The position numbers were made by a program, and so were the translations under genes. Below are positions 34,867 to 43,212 of a DNA stretch of 64,000 nt, in pieces; the stretch's first letter is position 1; the number at the start of each line of letters is the position of its first letter. Below the pieces are notes generated by a model. That model was not told the DNA's origin, ran no database searches, and saw only the letters and a list, made by a program, of their open reading frames with translations. The stretch comes from Paenibacillus sp. FSL H8-0079 (GTDB lineage: Bacteria; Bacillota; Bacilli; Paenibacillales; Paenibacillaceae). Location: the NCBI RefSeq assembly GCF_037991315.1, contig NZ_CP150300.1:2418001-2482000 (forward strand), read 5' to 3'.

Positions 34867-36906
34867 TTGAATATCGGTTCCATGATAAAGGGGTTAATGG
34901 GAGACAGTAAGCCCGGCAATGCCAAACCGCTTGAATTAAAGGAAGGTCAGGTGGTTCGTGGCTCCGTCGTTAGTGTATCCGATGATGGGGGAGAAGCAGT
35001 TCTGCAGATTCAAGGTGTGCAAGTGCGCGCCAAGTTGGAGACTCCACTCCGTCCGGGTGAGACCACGTTGCTTCAAGTGCAACCTCCAGGTGAAAATGGC
35101 ATAACGGTAATGAAACCTATGACGGGTACACTTGCTGAGCTGCCACAAGCTTCGCTGAACAACCTGCTTAAGGATGTAGGACTGCCGGATACAAAAGGGA
35201 ACCGGGAACTGTTACTTGCCATGCAGCGTAGCGGATTGCCGCTAACGAAGGATAATGTGGCTATGGTCCAGAATATGATGACTGCTAAACCTGCACAGGT
35301 CCCTGTGGAAGAATGGGTGCAGGCGACGGGAATTGCTTTTCAGCGTGGTCTTCCGGTTACGGCGGAAACAGTAAAAGGATTACACCAGACGGTGTTTGGC
35401 CCCCCTCTGCACCAGTTGTTAAGCGGGTTGGCTGACCAGTTGGAAACGATGCTGACTCAAACAACAGGTAAACCACTATTGCCTGGAGAACAATCTGCTG
35501 CGTTGAAACCAGCAGTCGTGGCTGGTGCACCTGTTGTACCGAATGCTCCACAGACGGAAGAAGGATTGGTTGCATCAGGCAATGGTCGTCAGGTGACTGG
35601 AACGGGAACACCTGCTTTGTCAACGCAACAAGGACAAGCGGCGTTGGCAGGTGGTATATCCATGACGGATGGCGGGGCAGAGGATGCAGGTACTGCGGTT
35701 AAAGGAAACGTGCAGACCGGCGGAGGCACCGGAAATGCTGAAGCCGGGGCAAAGGCAGTTGCCAGCAACGTTGAAACGGCTGGCAAAGGGGGTGCAGGTA
35801 TTCCGTCTGGAACTGGAATACCTGGAGAGAGCCCGCGCGGGGCTGACGCGGGGCAGGCTGGGAGCCGCCCGGGTACAGCGGGGGCGGCAGCAGAATCTGT
35901 GGCTGGCCGTGTAATTGCAGGCCAGCCTGAAACAGCCGCGGCCGGGCGGACTGACGGCCGCGCTGAAACGCCTGCTGCTGCGGGGGCACCGTCCGCAGCA
36001 GCGCCTACGGCAGCGCAGCTGGCGCCCAAGCTGCTGGCGCTGCTGGACGCTTTGCGCAGCGCGTCCACTGCCGCACCGGCACAGCCTGGTGCGGCAGCAC
36101 AGGCCGCCCCTGCATTGCAGGGCGGCCAGGCGGCTGCGGCTGCCGGAGGCGTGCCGCAGCCGTTGCCAGCCGGCGCTGATGCGCCGCCGGCTGGCGGTAG
36201 TGCCGCAGCACCTGCGGGAGCTGCGGCACTACCCGCGCCTGTCACCCACGAGGGGGACCCGTGGGTGGGGCGCGTGCTGAAGCTGCTCGGTGCGGAGCAC
36301 GAGCAGCAGGCCGTTCACGGCGCGGCAGCGCAGCCGCGCGTGGGGGATGCGGCGAGTCCGGCGAATGCGGACACGCTGAAGGGCTTGCTGCTGCAGCTTG
36401 CCAGCAGCGACGGTGCGACGGCGGCACTCAAGGATGCCGCCGGACAAGCGGTGCAATATCTGACAGGTCAGCAGTTATTGCTGACGACAGATCGCAGTGC
36501 TACGTTTGCACAGATGCACTGGTTTATTCCGATCACCGGACCGGACGGGGAAGAAACAGCTTCCGTTCAGATTCAATCACGTCGTGGACCTCGTGGAGAG
36601 CTGGATGCGTCCAACTGCCGTCTATGGTTCGATCTGGACATGAAAAGTCTTGGGCCTACACTGGTAGATGTCCATGTGGTTAACAACATTGTCAGTCTGC
36701 GTGTATTGAATGATCGCGAAGGAATGGGACCGCTCCTGGAGAGCGGAAGAGAGGTAATCCATCAGGCATTGGACAAGCTGGGCTATCAATTGCTGACCTT
36801 CAAGGCTGAACCATGGCCTGTGGGCCAGGAGCCGGGCGCGGAGCGGAAAATGACGGCCTCGGATTATAGTCCTGAACGTTACAAAGGGGTGGACTTGAAG
36901 GTATGA
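34867..36906 (+). CDS. YlqG-like protein with FliK-type C-terminal domain
   Basis: 679 residues from TTG 34867 after AAAGGAGGGGG. Order: N-terminal domain (about 1–180, with VVRGSVVSVSDDGGEAVLQIQG resembling a hook-length control N-domain), a low-complexity Gly/Ala/Pro linker (about 220–500) encoded by very GC-rich DNA, and a C-terminal domain (about 540–660) whose LWFDLDMKSLGPTLVDVHV and LLESGREVIHQALDKLGY resemble the Flg_hook domain of FliK. It occupies the ylqG position, with an FlhB C-terminal-like gene overlapping downstream: a split FliK/FlhB-like pair outside the flagellar operon. Function unknown. Confidence 0.75.
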   Translation: MNIGSMIKGLMGDSKPGNAKPLELKEGQVVRGSVVSVSDDGGEAVLQIQGVQVRAKLETPLRPGETTLLQVQPPGENGITVMKPMTGTLAELPQASLNNLLKDVGLPDTKGNRELLLAMQRSGLPLTKDNVAMVQNMMTAKPAQVPVEEWVQATGIAFQRGLPVTAETVKGLHQTVFGPPLHQLLSGLADQLETMLTQTTGKPLLPGEQSAALKPAVVAGAPVVPNAPQTEEGLVASGNGRQVTGTGTPALSTQQGQAALAGGISMTDGGAEDAGTAVKGNVQTGGGTGNAEAGAKAVASNVETAGKGGAGIPSGTGIPGESPRGADAGQAGSRPGTAGAAAESVAGRVIAGQPETAAAGRTDGRAETPAAAGAPSAAAPTAAQLAPKLLALLDALRSASTAAPAQPGAAAQAAPALQGGQAAAAAGGVPQPLPAGADAPPAGGSAAAPAGAAALPAPVTHEGDPWVGRVLKLLGAEHEQQAVHGAAAQPRVGDAASPANADTLKGLLLQLASSDGATAALKDAAGQAVQYLTGQQLLLTTDRSATFAQMHWFIPITGPDGEETASVQIQSRRGPRGELDASNCRLWFDLDMKSLGPTLVDVHVVNNIVSLRVLNDREGMGPLLESGREVIHQALDKLGYQLLTFKAEPWPVGQEPGAERKMTASDYSPERYKGVDLKV

Positions 36907-37214
36907 AAGACGAGTCGTCACAACCGGACCTGCTCTCCAAAAAAGCGGTTGCCCTAAAATATGTTCCTGGAGAGAGCGAAGCACCCGTTGTGGTAGCGAA
37001 GGGCCGCGGCAAAGTGGCAGAAGCCATTCTGGATAAAGCCAAGGAAAACGGGGTGGCTGTTCAGGAGGATGCAGCACTTGTGGAAGTACTCTCCAAGTTG
37101 GATCTGGATGAACAGATTCCAGCAGAACTGTATCAGCTGGTCGCAGAGGTTCTAACGTATGTCTATCGTGCAGATCGACTGGCTTCGGGACGTGAGGAAG
37201 ATGAATCATGGTAG
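36903..37214 (+). CDS. ylqH: EscU/YscU/FlhB C-terminal-like protein (YlqH)
   Basis: 103 residues; ATG overlaps the upstream stop by 4 nt. The AVALKYVPGESEAPVVVAKGRGKVAEAIL stretch corresponds to the cytoplasmic FlhB domain just around its self-cleavage loop, but the NPTH autocleavage motif is not present and there are no membrane segments. Such FlhB2-like proteins are common in Firmicutes and can partly replace the FlhB C-terminus in export switching. Overlaps yraN by 7 nt. Confidence 0.85.
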   Translation: MKDESSQPDLLSKKAVALKYVPGESEAPVVVAKGRGKVAEAILDKAKENGVAVQEDAALVEVLSKLDLDEQIPAELYQLVAEVLTYVYRADRLASGREEDESW

Positions 37215-37606
37215 AACATAGATCAGGCAAGGCTCCGGGACTGAAGCTTACACGACAACAGAAGGGCCGATTAGGCGAAGAAGCCGCCTGTCACTGGTTG
37301 CGAGAGAACGACTATCGGATCATCAGACAGAACTGGCGTTGTCGTAGCGGTGAGATTGACATCATTGCTTCCTGCGAGGGCCTGATTGTTTTTGTGGAAG
37401 TAAGAAGCAGAAGTGGAGCCGCTCAGTATGGTACACCTCAGGAGTCGGTCGATATGCGTAAAATGCAGCAGGTGCGTTCAACCGCATCCGTTTATTTGCA
37501 AATGACAGGAGAGACGGATCAACAGATCCGTTTTGATGTAATTGCTGTGATGCTTGATCAAGCGGGAGAGACGGTCTCGGTGAATCATATTGTTAATGCA
37601 TTTTAA
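37208..37606 (+). CDS. yraN: YraN family (UPF0102) putative endonuclease
   Basis: 132 residues. A restriction-endonuclease-like core with GEIDII (49–54: Glu49-Ile-Asp51) and FVEVRSR (Glu64), where EVR replaces the more usual EVK, and N-terminal GRLGEEAACHWL. Family function is unproven; often beside rnhB, as here. Last gene of the rnhB–yraN cluster. Confidence 0.9.
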   Translation: MVEHRSGKAPGLKLTRQQKGRLGEEAACHWLRENDYRIIRQNWRCRSGEIDIIASCEGLIVFVEVRSRSGAAQYGTPQESVDMRKMQQVRSTASVYLQMTGETDQQIRFDVIAVMLDQAGETVSVNHIVNAF

Positions 37607-37931
37607 GAAAGATACTCAAAGTTATTGCTGTATCAAAAAGAAGATACGATATGTATCTTTTCTTGGTGTGAATCCATAGGTTATTTCAAAGTACAAGTTT
37701 AATTATATCTTATCTTTTCATTCGTTTTAGTTTTGAAATTAGTTAATATGTTAAAGCCGCAGATCCTCATCATACAGGAGCTGCGGCTTTTTTGATTTAA
37801 CTATGAAATCACGAAACAGAGGACAGAGCATCAATAATAAAATCATTTTATTTCAGAAATTTGTAGATACAAAATGTATCATTTGTAATAAACTAAGAAA
37901 GTTGAAATTTAAAGAGAGGTTGGTGGGATGT
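37607..37931 (+). promoter_or_regulatory. gap with two GATAC-N5-GTATC palindromes and a terminator
   Basis: 325 nt. AAGATAC-GATAT-GTATCTT (37641–37659) and GATAC-AAAAT-GTATC (37866–37880) share the core GATAC-N5-GTATC, 223 nt apart. Between them lies the yraN terminator. The second copy is about 50 nt upstream of the small precursor-like gene and could be an operator. Confidence 0.5.
37753..37793 (+). terminator. rho-independent terminator of yraN
   Basis: AAAGCCGCAGATCCT / AGGAGCTGCGGCTTT stem around CATCATAC, followed by T-run. Confidence 0.9.
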
Positions 37932-38093
37932 ATGAAAGAGCTTCAGAGTACTTCGAACAACACAGTAAAACAAGTATGGGAGTGCCCTCGGATGGAAGTG
38001 CTGGATATCAGCGAGACCATGAACGGTGGACAGGGGATTTGGCAATATGTTTGGGACGGAGAATTCTGGAAGCTTGAACTTATGGTCAGTTAA
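37932..38093 (+). CDS. orphan lasso-peptide-like precursor (paeninodin family resemblance)
   Basis: 53 residues from ATG 37932 (GGTGGGA and AGAGAGG upstream; GTG 37923 is an in-frame alternative). Seen: a leader with W16-E-C-P19, then MEVLDISETM (21–30) and a C-terminal segment starting NGGQGIWQYVWDGEF. The W/Y-x-x-P, E-V-L-D-(V/I) and T-M spacing is that of paeninodin-type lasso leaders bound by the RRE (B1) protein. The core is unusual: after T-M the first Asp is at position 12, too far for a 7–9 residue ring; a ring from Gly35 to Asp42 would be 8 residues but needs cleavage four residues later than usual. No B1, protease, cyclase, kinase or transporter gene lies within the window. Confidence 0.5.
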   Translation: MKELQSTSNNTVKQVWECPRMEVLDISETMNGGQGIWQYVWDGEFWKLELMVS

Positions 38094-38154
38094 TTAAAGA
38101 GGCTAAAGAGGAATGTTTGATCCATAAAAATAAATGGTGAGGTGTAGTGAGAAG

Positions 38155-39348
38155 ATGCAGACAAGTATCAAACGGATAATTCGACTAAGTACACTATCTT
38201 TATGTTTCATTTTGTTTGGGATCATGTATTCCGGAGTTTCTTATGCAGCCGAACCACCTAGCCAGGCAAGTGTGTCAGGTAAAGTTATTGATCGTCAGGG
38301 ATTACCTGTCAAGGACGCTACTGTCAAGTATTGGCTTGATTATCGTGGGGATACGTCAGAGAAAAGCGTGAAGACGGATGGGAATGGACGGTATCGTATT
38401 ATAGAGTCCGTTGAAGACAATACGGACATTACTTTTGTAGTTGAAGCAGAGGGTTATGTGACGTACAGACACTATAGCTCCTACGGATTGTCCGGTGGAG
38501 AACAAATATAGCTAGATTTTTATATTTATGAACCCTCCACGATTGTGGGAACTGTCAAAGATCAGGCAGGCAGACCTGTTCCAGATGCTCGCATAAAAGT
38601 GACAAGTGTCTTTGATCGTATAGTGAAAACGGATCAGCAAGGTCGATATGCGGTTACAGGAATTGATTACGCCTATAATCCGAACACTGCAATTTGGGTA
38701 GATGCCGATGATTATATGCTATATGAACAGGATCGCTTGGGTGTCCGTGAGGGAGGAACCTTAAGATTGGATGTTGTTTTGACTGAAGCAGCACACGTGC
38801 GGGGAAAAGTTGTAGATGAGTCGGGCAATCCAGTAAGTGGGGCTAAAGTTAATGCTGGAGGTTCGGCAACAACAGATGCTCAAGGCAACTATTTTATAAA
38901 GCGCGTGCCAACAGGGACCAGAACAATAACGGGGGAGGCAACCGGATACTTAAAATCGAGCCAAAGTGTTACCCTCGTACAAGGAGATCGGAATACGTTT
39001 AATATCGTACTTAAGAAAGATGCAGACATTACACCTCCAGTAACCAAGTACAGATTAGTTCCTATTACAGATACAGTTAATGGGAAGCTATACATCAAAG
39101 GATTTACATTTAGACTACAGGCAACAGACGAAGTCAAAGGTTCAGGTGTGAAGACGACACAATATCGAATTAATGGAGGGGCATGGAAGAACTATGAAGG
39201 ACCCGTCAAGTTTTATGCCCCTGATGTCAAGGTGGTAGAGTACTATAGTACAGATGTTGCAGGTAACCAGGAGAAGTACAATAAAATGGACTTTGTTAAT
39301 GGCACATTTGAAGGGAATGGCACGTTTGAAGGGGAGAGTTACGATTGA
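38155..39348 (+). pseudogene. secreted Ig-like/carboxypeptidase-regulatory repeat protein interrupted by one in-frame TAG
   Basis: From ATG 38155 a single frame runs to 39348 apart from TAG at 38509–38511 (codon 119). Signal peptide about 1–31, ending GVSYA. Then three CarboxypepD_reg-like repeats: ASVSGKVIDRQGLPVKDA, TIVGTVKDQAGRPVPDA (after the stop) and HVRGKVVDESGNPVSGA. A C-terminal OmpL47-like Ig region follows (TQYRINGGAWKNYEG, VVEYYSTDVAGNQEKY), ending in a GTFEGNGTFEG duplication. The residues around the stop, GGEQI-stop-LDFYIYEPSTIVG, align with GGTLRLDVVLTEAAHVRG further on, so the TAG replaces one ordinary residue. A recent nonsense mutation, or less likely readthrough. A GTG at 38545 could restart an unsecreted C-terminal part. 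Confidence 0.8.
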
Positions 39349-39388
39349 TTACTCGTTGATATGACATGTGAAACATGTGAATAAAAAA

Positions 39389-39440
39389 GGCTCTGACTTG
39401 AAGATCCCTCGTGGTGTATCAAGATTCAGAGTCGTCTTTT
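39389..39440 (+). terminator. terminator after the repeat-protein gene
   Basis: GGCTCTGACTTGA (39389–39401) pairs with TCAAGATTCAGAGTC (39419–39433, one bulge), followed by TCTTTTC. Confidence 0.75.
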
Positions 39441-39482
39441 CTGTTCGTTATGACCTTAACGGTAATGACCTCTGCCCCTCCT

Positions 39483-39512
39483 TTGAATCTCGTGATCAGA
39501 TAGGTGTATAAT
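39483..39512 (+). promoter_or_regulatory. possible sigma-A promoter of the nitroreductase gene
   Basis: TTGAAT (39483–39488), 18 nt, TATAAT (39507–39512), about 120 nt before the start codon. Confidence 0.45.
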
Positions 39513-39630
39513 CAAGAATGTAATCTGGCGTTCTAATCTTTTGATTTGTCATAAACGAAAACGAATTGTTCCAGACCGTAAGCCATCTTTACGGGTACAG
39601 ATCATAATTATAAACAGGGAGGTACGGCCG

Positions 39631-40182
39631 ATGAGTAAAGCTACGAAAACAACGAATGAAGTCAGAAATGCGATTGAAAACCGTCGTACGGTGAAGAAAT
39701 TTAAAAAAGAAGCTGTTCCTACACAGCAAATCATAGAGTTGCTGGACACCGCAGTCTGGGCTCCTAACCATAAACTGCGTGAACCTTGGAGATTTTTGTT
39801 GTTTACCGGAAATGGACGGAAGAAACTGGCTGAGGCTATTGATGCAGAAATGGGAGAAGACAATAAATTCTCAGCCAATATTATGCAAGTTCCATCTGTT
39901 ATGCTTGTCGTGCTGGAAGAAGATCCAAGACAGAATATCTGGGACGAAGACTTCGCTGCGGTCAGTGCATTGGTTCAGAACTTTATGCTTGCAGCCTGGA
40001 GTGAAGACATTGGTACGTTCTGGGTGACCAAGCCATTCCTGTACGCTCCCAAATTCCGCAAACCGCTTGGAATAGAGGCGGGTGAGAAGATTATAGGTAT
40101 GATCTATATGGGATATCCTGATGTTATTCCTTCTGCCAAAGAACGTACGCCAGCCAAGGATAAACTGACTCTTTTTGAATAA
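39631..40182 (+). CDS. nitroreductase family FMN-dependent oxidoreductase
   Basis: 183 residues from ATG 39631, nine bases after AGGGAGG; the open frame extends upstream without support. Seen: N-terminal AIENRRTVKKFKKEAVP (FMN-phosphate-binding Arg residues), APNHKLREPWRF (residues about 49–60), and GMIYMGYPDVIP near the C-terminus. The family uses NAD(P)H to reduce nitro compounds, quinones or flavins; the true substrate is unknown. Similar to YdjA/RutE-size members. Monocistronic. Confidence 0.87.
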   Translation: MSKATKTTNEVRNAIENRRTVKKFKKEAVPTQQIIELLDTAVWAPNHKLREPWRFLLFTGNGRKKLAEAIDAEMGEDNKFSANIMQVPSVMLVVLEEDPRQNIWDEDFAAVSALVQNFMLAAWSEDIGTFWVTKPFLYAPKFRKPLGIEAGEKIIGMIYMGYPDVIPSAKERTPAKDKLTLFE

Positions 40183-40235
40183 TAAATTATTAAAAACCTT
40201 AGCTATCTATGATCCCTTATGTTTCAGGGAAATCC

Positions 40236-40281
40236 ACGTACAAGTACCTTTCTTCACAGAAGAGAAGGGCTTGTACGTTTT
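40236..40281 (+). terminator. rho-independent terminator of the nitroreductase gene
   Basis: Perfect ACGTACAAG / CTTGTACGT stem (40236–40244 and 40268–40276) with six T after it. Confidence 0.88.
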
Positions 40282-40423
40282 TTGTCATGTTGGCGTATCC
40301 GCATTGTAGAATCTGCATAAGGAATCCTTCTCGATCTTCCTCTGCTGTTTACAGTCTCATGCCCATTTCACTGTCTTTGGGTAAATCGGCCTGTTCTTTC
40401 CTCCATATGCTTCTAAAATAGCT

Positions 40424-42034
40424 TCAAAATAAATTAAGATCCAATTGACGATACTGGATGGCTTCAGCCACATGAGCTGTCATAATTTCACCATCATGGT
40501 CCAGATCGGCAATCGTCTGTGCCATCTTGATAATCCGATCATGTGCACGCATGCTCAAGTTTAACGTTTGTAGTGTTTGCTCTAGCAGTTGCTCTGCCTC
40601 TTGAGGGAGATGGATCGTTCGTCGCAAAAGCGTGCCCGAAAGCTGGCTATTCCAACGGACTGAACTTTGGGCATAACGTGCAGCCTGAATTTGATGAGCA
40701 TGGATGACTTTTGCCTGCATTTCTGCAGAGGAAGGTGAGGCAGCTGATTTACGCCACTCGCCTGGTGGAGGAACCTCGACCTGAAGATCGATACGATCCA
40801 GCAATGGTCCTGAAATTTTGGCTCGGTACGCGGCAACACGGGCTGGACTGCATATACAGCGCTGCTCCTCCGAATGAGCGGACAAATATCCGCAGGGGCA
40901 GGGATTCATGGAACATGCGAGCATAAACTGGGCGGGAAAGGTGAATGCTGCCCGCGCCCGACTAATCGTCACTGTGCGATCCTCTAACGGTTGCCTTAAT
41001 ACCTCCAATACCTGGCGCTGGAACTCAGGTAATTCATCCAGAAACAATATCCCCCGGTGGGCCAGGCTCACTTCACCCGGTTTCGGAATACCACCGCCTC
41101 CAATTAGACCAGAGGTAGATATCGTGTGATGCGGGGAGCGAAAAGGTCTGTCTGCAATCAGGCCTTGAGGGGCTTCCTTCAATTTGCCTGCGGCACTTAA
41201 TACTTTGGTGACTTCCAACGCTTCATCTTCTGACAAAGGAGGAAGGATGGAAGGCAGACGTTTGATTAACATCGTTTTGCCCGTGCCTGGCGGTCCAACG
41301 AGCAATATGTTATGCATGCCTGCTGCAGCAATCATAAGCGCGCGTTTTACATGATGCTGCCCCAGAACATCGCTATAGTCATCTGCGCAAAATGACGTTT
41401 GTTCCGGCCTTCTATCCACCACCCTTTGAGTCTTATCTGTTGTAGGAGTAGCGAGGTGAGCATAATTTTTTAATACGACCGGTCCTGCATTAGCTTTATT
41501 TGACACTCCAACCGAACTCGCAGATTGATCTAAGTTTTCCGGTGCGATATCTTGCAAATGGCGAATGCCAAACACTTGAATACCTCGAATCAGTGACGCT
41601 TCCTCCACATTATCCAATGGAAGGAGCACGGACGTAAAGCCTTGCCGTTTGGCCAGATCCACCATGGATAAAATGCCAGGCACTGACCTGATCGAACCGT
41701 CCAATGCCAGTTCGCCAACGACTAATGTTCGTTCCTGAGGAGGGAGTACAAGCTGGCCACTTGTCATAAGTAAACCAATAGCAATGGCCAGATCAAAGGA
41801 AGACCCTTCCTTGCGCAGATCAGCGGGGGCCAGATTGATTGTGATTCGCTGTAACGGATACTGATATCCACAGTTTTTAATCGCTGCACGAACACGTTCA
41901 ACGGCCTCACGAATGGCTGAATCTGGTAATCCGATGATGGACGTTTGTGGCAGACCATTGGATAGATCGGTTTCCACCTCAATCAGAACGCCATCAATTC
42001 CGTACAAACACGCACTATGCAATTTCCCGTACAT
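40424..42034 (-). CDS. YifB/ComM family Mg-chelatase-like AAA+ ATPase
   Basis: 536 residues, start MYGKLHSACLYGIDG at 42034 after GAGGTG; a further 14 codons are open but unsupported. Order: N-terminal Lon-S5-like fold (SIIGLPDSAIREAVERVR, FDLAIAIGLLM), AAA+ core with Walker A GPPGTGKTM, Walker B FLDELPEF, sensor ACSMNPCPCGY with a Cys cluster, and the C-terminal Mg-chelatase lid. In Gram-negatives ComM is a branch-migration helicase for natural transformation. It is on the opposite strand to dprA, 3.5 kb away. Confidence 0.92.
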   Translation of the reverse strand: MYGKLHSACLYGIDGVLIEVETDLSNGLPQTSIIGLPDSAIREAVERVRAAIKNCGYQYPLQRITINLAPADLRKEGSSFDLAIAIGLLMTSGQLVLPPQERTLVVGELALDGSIRSVPGILSMVDLAKRQGFTSVLLPLDNVEEASLIRGIQVFGIRHLQDIAPENLDQSASSVGVSNKANAGPVVLKNYAHLATPTTDKTQRVVDRRPEQTSFCADDYSDVLGQHHVKRALMIAAAGMHNILLVGPPGTGKTMLIKRLPSILPPLSEDEALEVTKVLSAAGKLKEAPQGLIADRPFRSPHHTISTSGLIGGGGIPKPGEVSLAHRGILFLDELPEFQRQVLEVLRQPLEDRTVTISRARAAFTFPAQFMLACSMNPCPCGYLSAHSEEQRCICSPARVAAYRAKISGPLLDRIDLQVEVPPPGEWRKSAASPSSAEMQAKVIHAHQIQAARYAQSSVRWNSQLSGTLLRRTIHLPQEAEQLLEQTLQTLNLSMRAHDRIIKMAQTIADLDHDGEIMTAHVAEAIQYRQLDLNLF

Positions 42035-42513
42035 AACAAAGAAACACCTCACTCGATTCTTGACTCCGCATAACACGGGCCAGTCTACGAATTAAGGTGC
42101 TTCCTCAGCTTCTACTAAGCATTTTATATAAAAGGAATCATGGAGTCAACCTGTCAATATCATCGCTGTAATCATCATTCCTGATCCCTGGATTTTATTT
42201 CTGGAAAGAAATCATTAGATAGCTTTTATAAAATGATTTCCGTATAAACTTGCATTATAGTTATCGAATTCGGCTCTAGAGAGAGTGAATCTATTCGCTG
42301 GACTTATCTATTATTGTTGTTAAATCATGTGAATATACTGTTGGTCATCTATTCATAATTATATTTTACACAATCTAATTTAACATAATTAAATTGAAAG
42401 GTAAAATCATTTGTGCTCAATTATTCTGTTTTTTTTCTAATTTGTGATAAGATAGATTTGTAGTTCCTTTCTTATGAGGAATAGATTGCACAATAGGCAG
42501 GTGAGAAAGACAT
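42035..42513 (+). other. AT-rich gap between yifB/comM and the OhrR-type gene
   Basis: 479 nt with no gene. AATTTAA (42377–42383) and TTAAATT (42389–42395) form a 7-bp palindrome with a 5-nt spacer about 120 nt before the regulator gene. It does not match the known OhrR operator (TACAATT/AATTGTA). Otherwise featureless and AT-rich. Confidence 0.4.
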
Positions 42514-42969
42514 ATGCAGACGGACAGTTTGAAGCTGGATAACCAATTATGCTTTGCCATATATGCTTGTTCACGTGAGATTACGAAGATGTACCAGCCT
42601 TATCTGGAGGTGCTCGGCGTAACGTATTCACAGTATCTGGTTCTAATGGTGTTGTGGGAACGTGAAGAATGCACGGTTAAGGAGATCGGGGAGGCGCTAT
42701 ACCTTGATTCGGGAACATTGACACCACTTCTCAAACGTTTGCAGTCGGCAGGACTTATTAATCGCGAACGCTCGGCTCAGGATGAACGTAAAGTATTAAT
42801 TACACTAACCGACTCCGGCCGTGAGCTTCGGAATAAGGCATTGTCGGTACCTGCATCCATTCAGGGAGACGCGTGTTTGAACAGCACGGAGTTTGAAGCT
42901 TTACTGGGTCAGTTCAAAGGATTACTGGAAAAAGTGCACGAAACCAACACGAACGCAGCCAAAAAATAG
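42514..42969 (+). CDS. ohrR: MarR family organic peroxide sensor, OhrR type
   Basis: 151 residues, ATG after GGCAGGTGAGAAAG. Strong match to Ohr[23 protein letters not shown] with the redox-sensing Cys13 (position of Cys15 in B. subtilis OhrR), then [15 protein letters not shown], recognition helix [16 protein letters not shown] and wing [10 protein letters not shown]. Additional Cys19 and others are present. OhrR represses the peroxidase gene ohr until oxidised by organic hydroperoxides. No ohr gene is adjacent here. Confidence 0.88.
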   Translation: MQTDSLKLDNQLCFAIYACSREITKMYQPYLEVLGVTYSQYLVLMVLWEREECTVKEIGEALYLDSGTLTPLLKRLQSAGLINRERSAQDERKVLITLTDSGRELRNKALSVPASIQGDACLNSTEFEALLGQFKGLLEKVHETNTNAAKK

Positions 42970-42990
42970 AATGTAGCATTGAATCGAGGA

Positions 42991-43017
42991 AACCTTAGCT
43001 TTTTGCTAAGGTTTTTT
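42991..43017 (+). terminator. rho-independent terminator of the ohrR-type gene
   Basis: Perfect AACCTTAGC / GCTAAGGTT stem around TTTTT, then TTTT. Confidence 0.9.
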
Positions 43018-43093
43018 CCATATATACCCAAACATTCACAATATGGGATCATACTCATATCAAAATACTGTCTATTAATCATTACTTTTTTAA

Positions 43094-43121
43094 GGAAAGC
43101 GTTTTAAAAACGTGTTACAAT
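43094..43121 (+). promoter_or_regulatory. possible cre (CcpA) site overlapping the sucCD promoter
   Basis: GGAAAGCGTTTTAA (43094–43107) matches the cre consensus TGWAANCGNTNWCA with two mismatches and sits just upstream of a -10-like TACAAT (43116–43121). The -35 is poor. Confidence 0.4.
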
Positions 43122-43212
43122 GAATTGGGTTTAAGTGAAAATAGTCAACATTTGTCTTTTGTTAGTCTACCAACCCGCCTTGTTGCAGTCACGTTGATAG
43201 GAGGATTCGAGA

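Noticed and set aside
35589..36245. A 218-residue minus-strand frame opposite the FliK-like gene
   Set aside because: It is a shadow of the GC-rich Ala/Pro linker coding and looks like low-complexity sequence.
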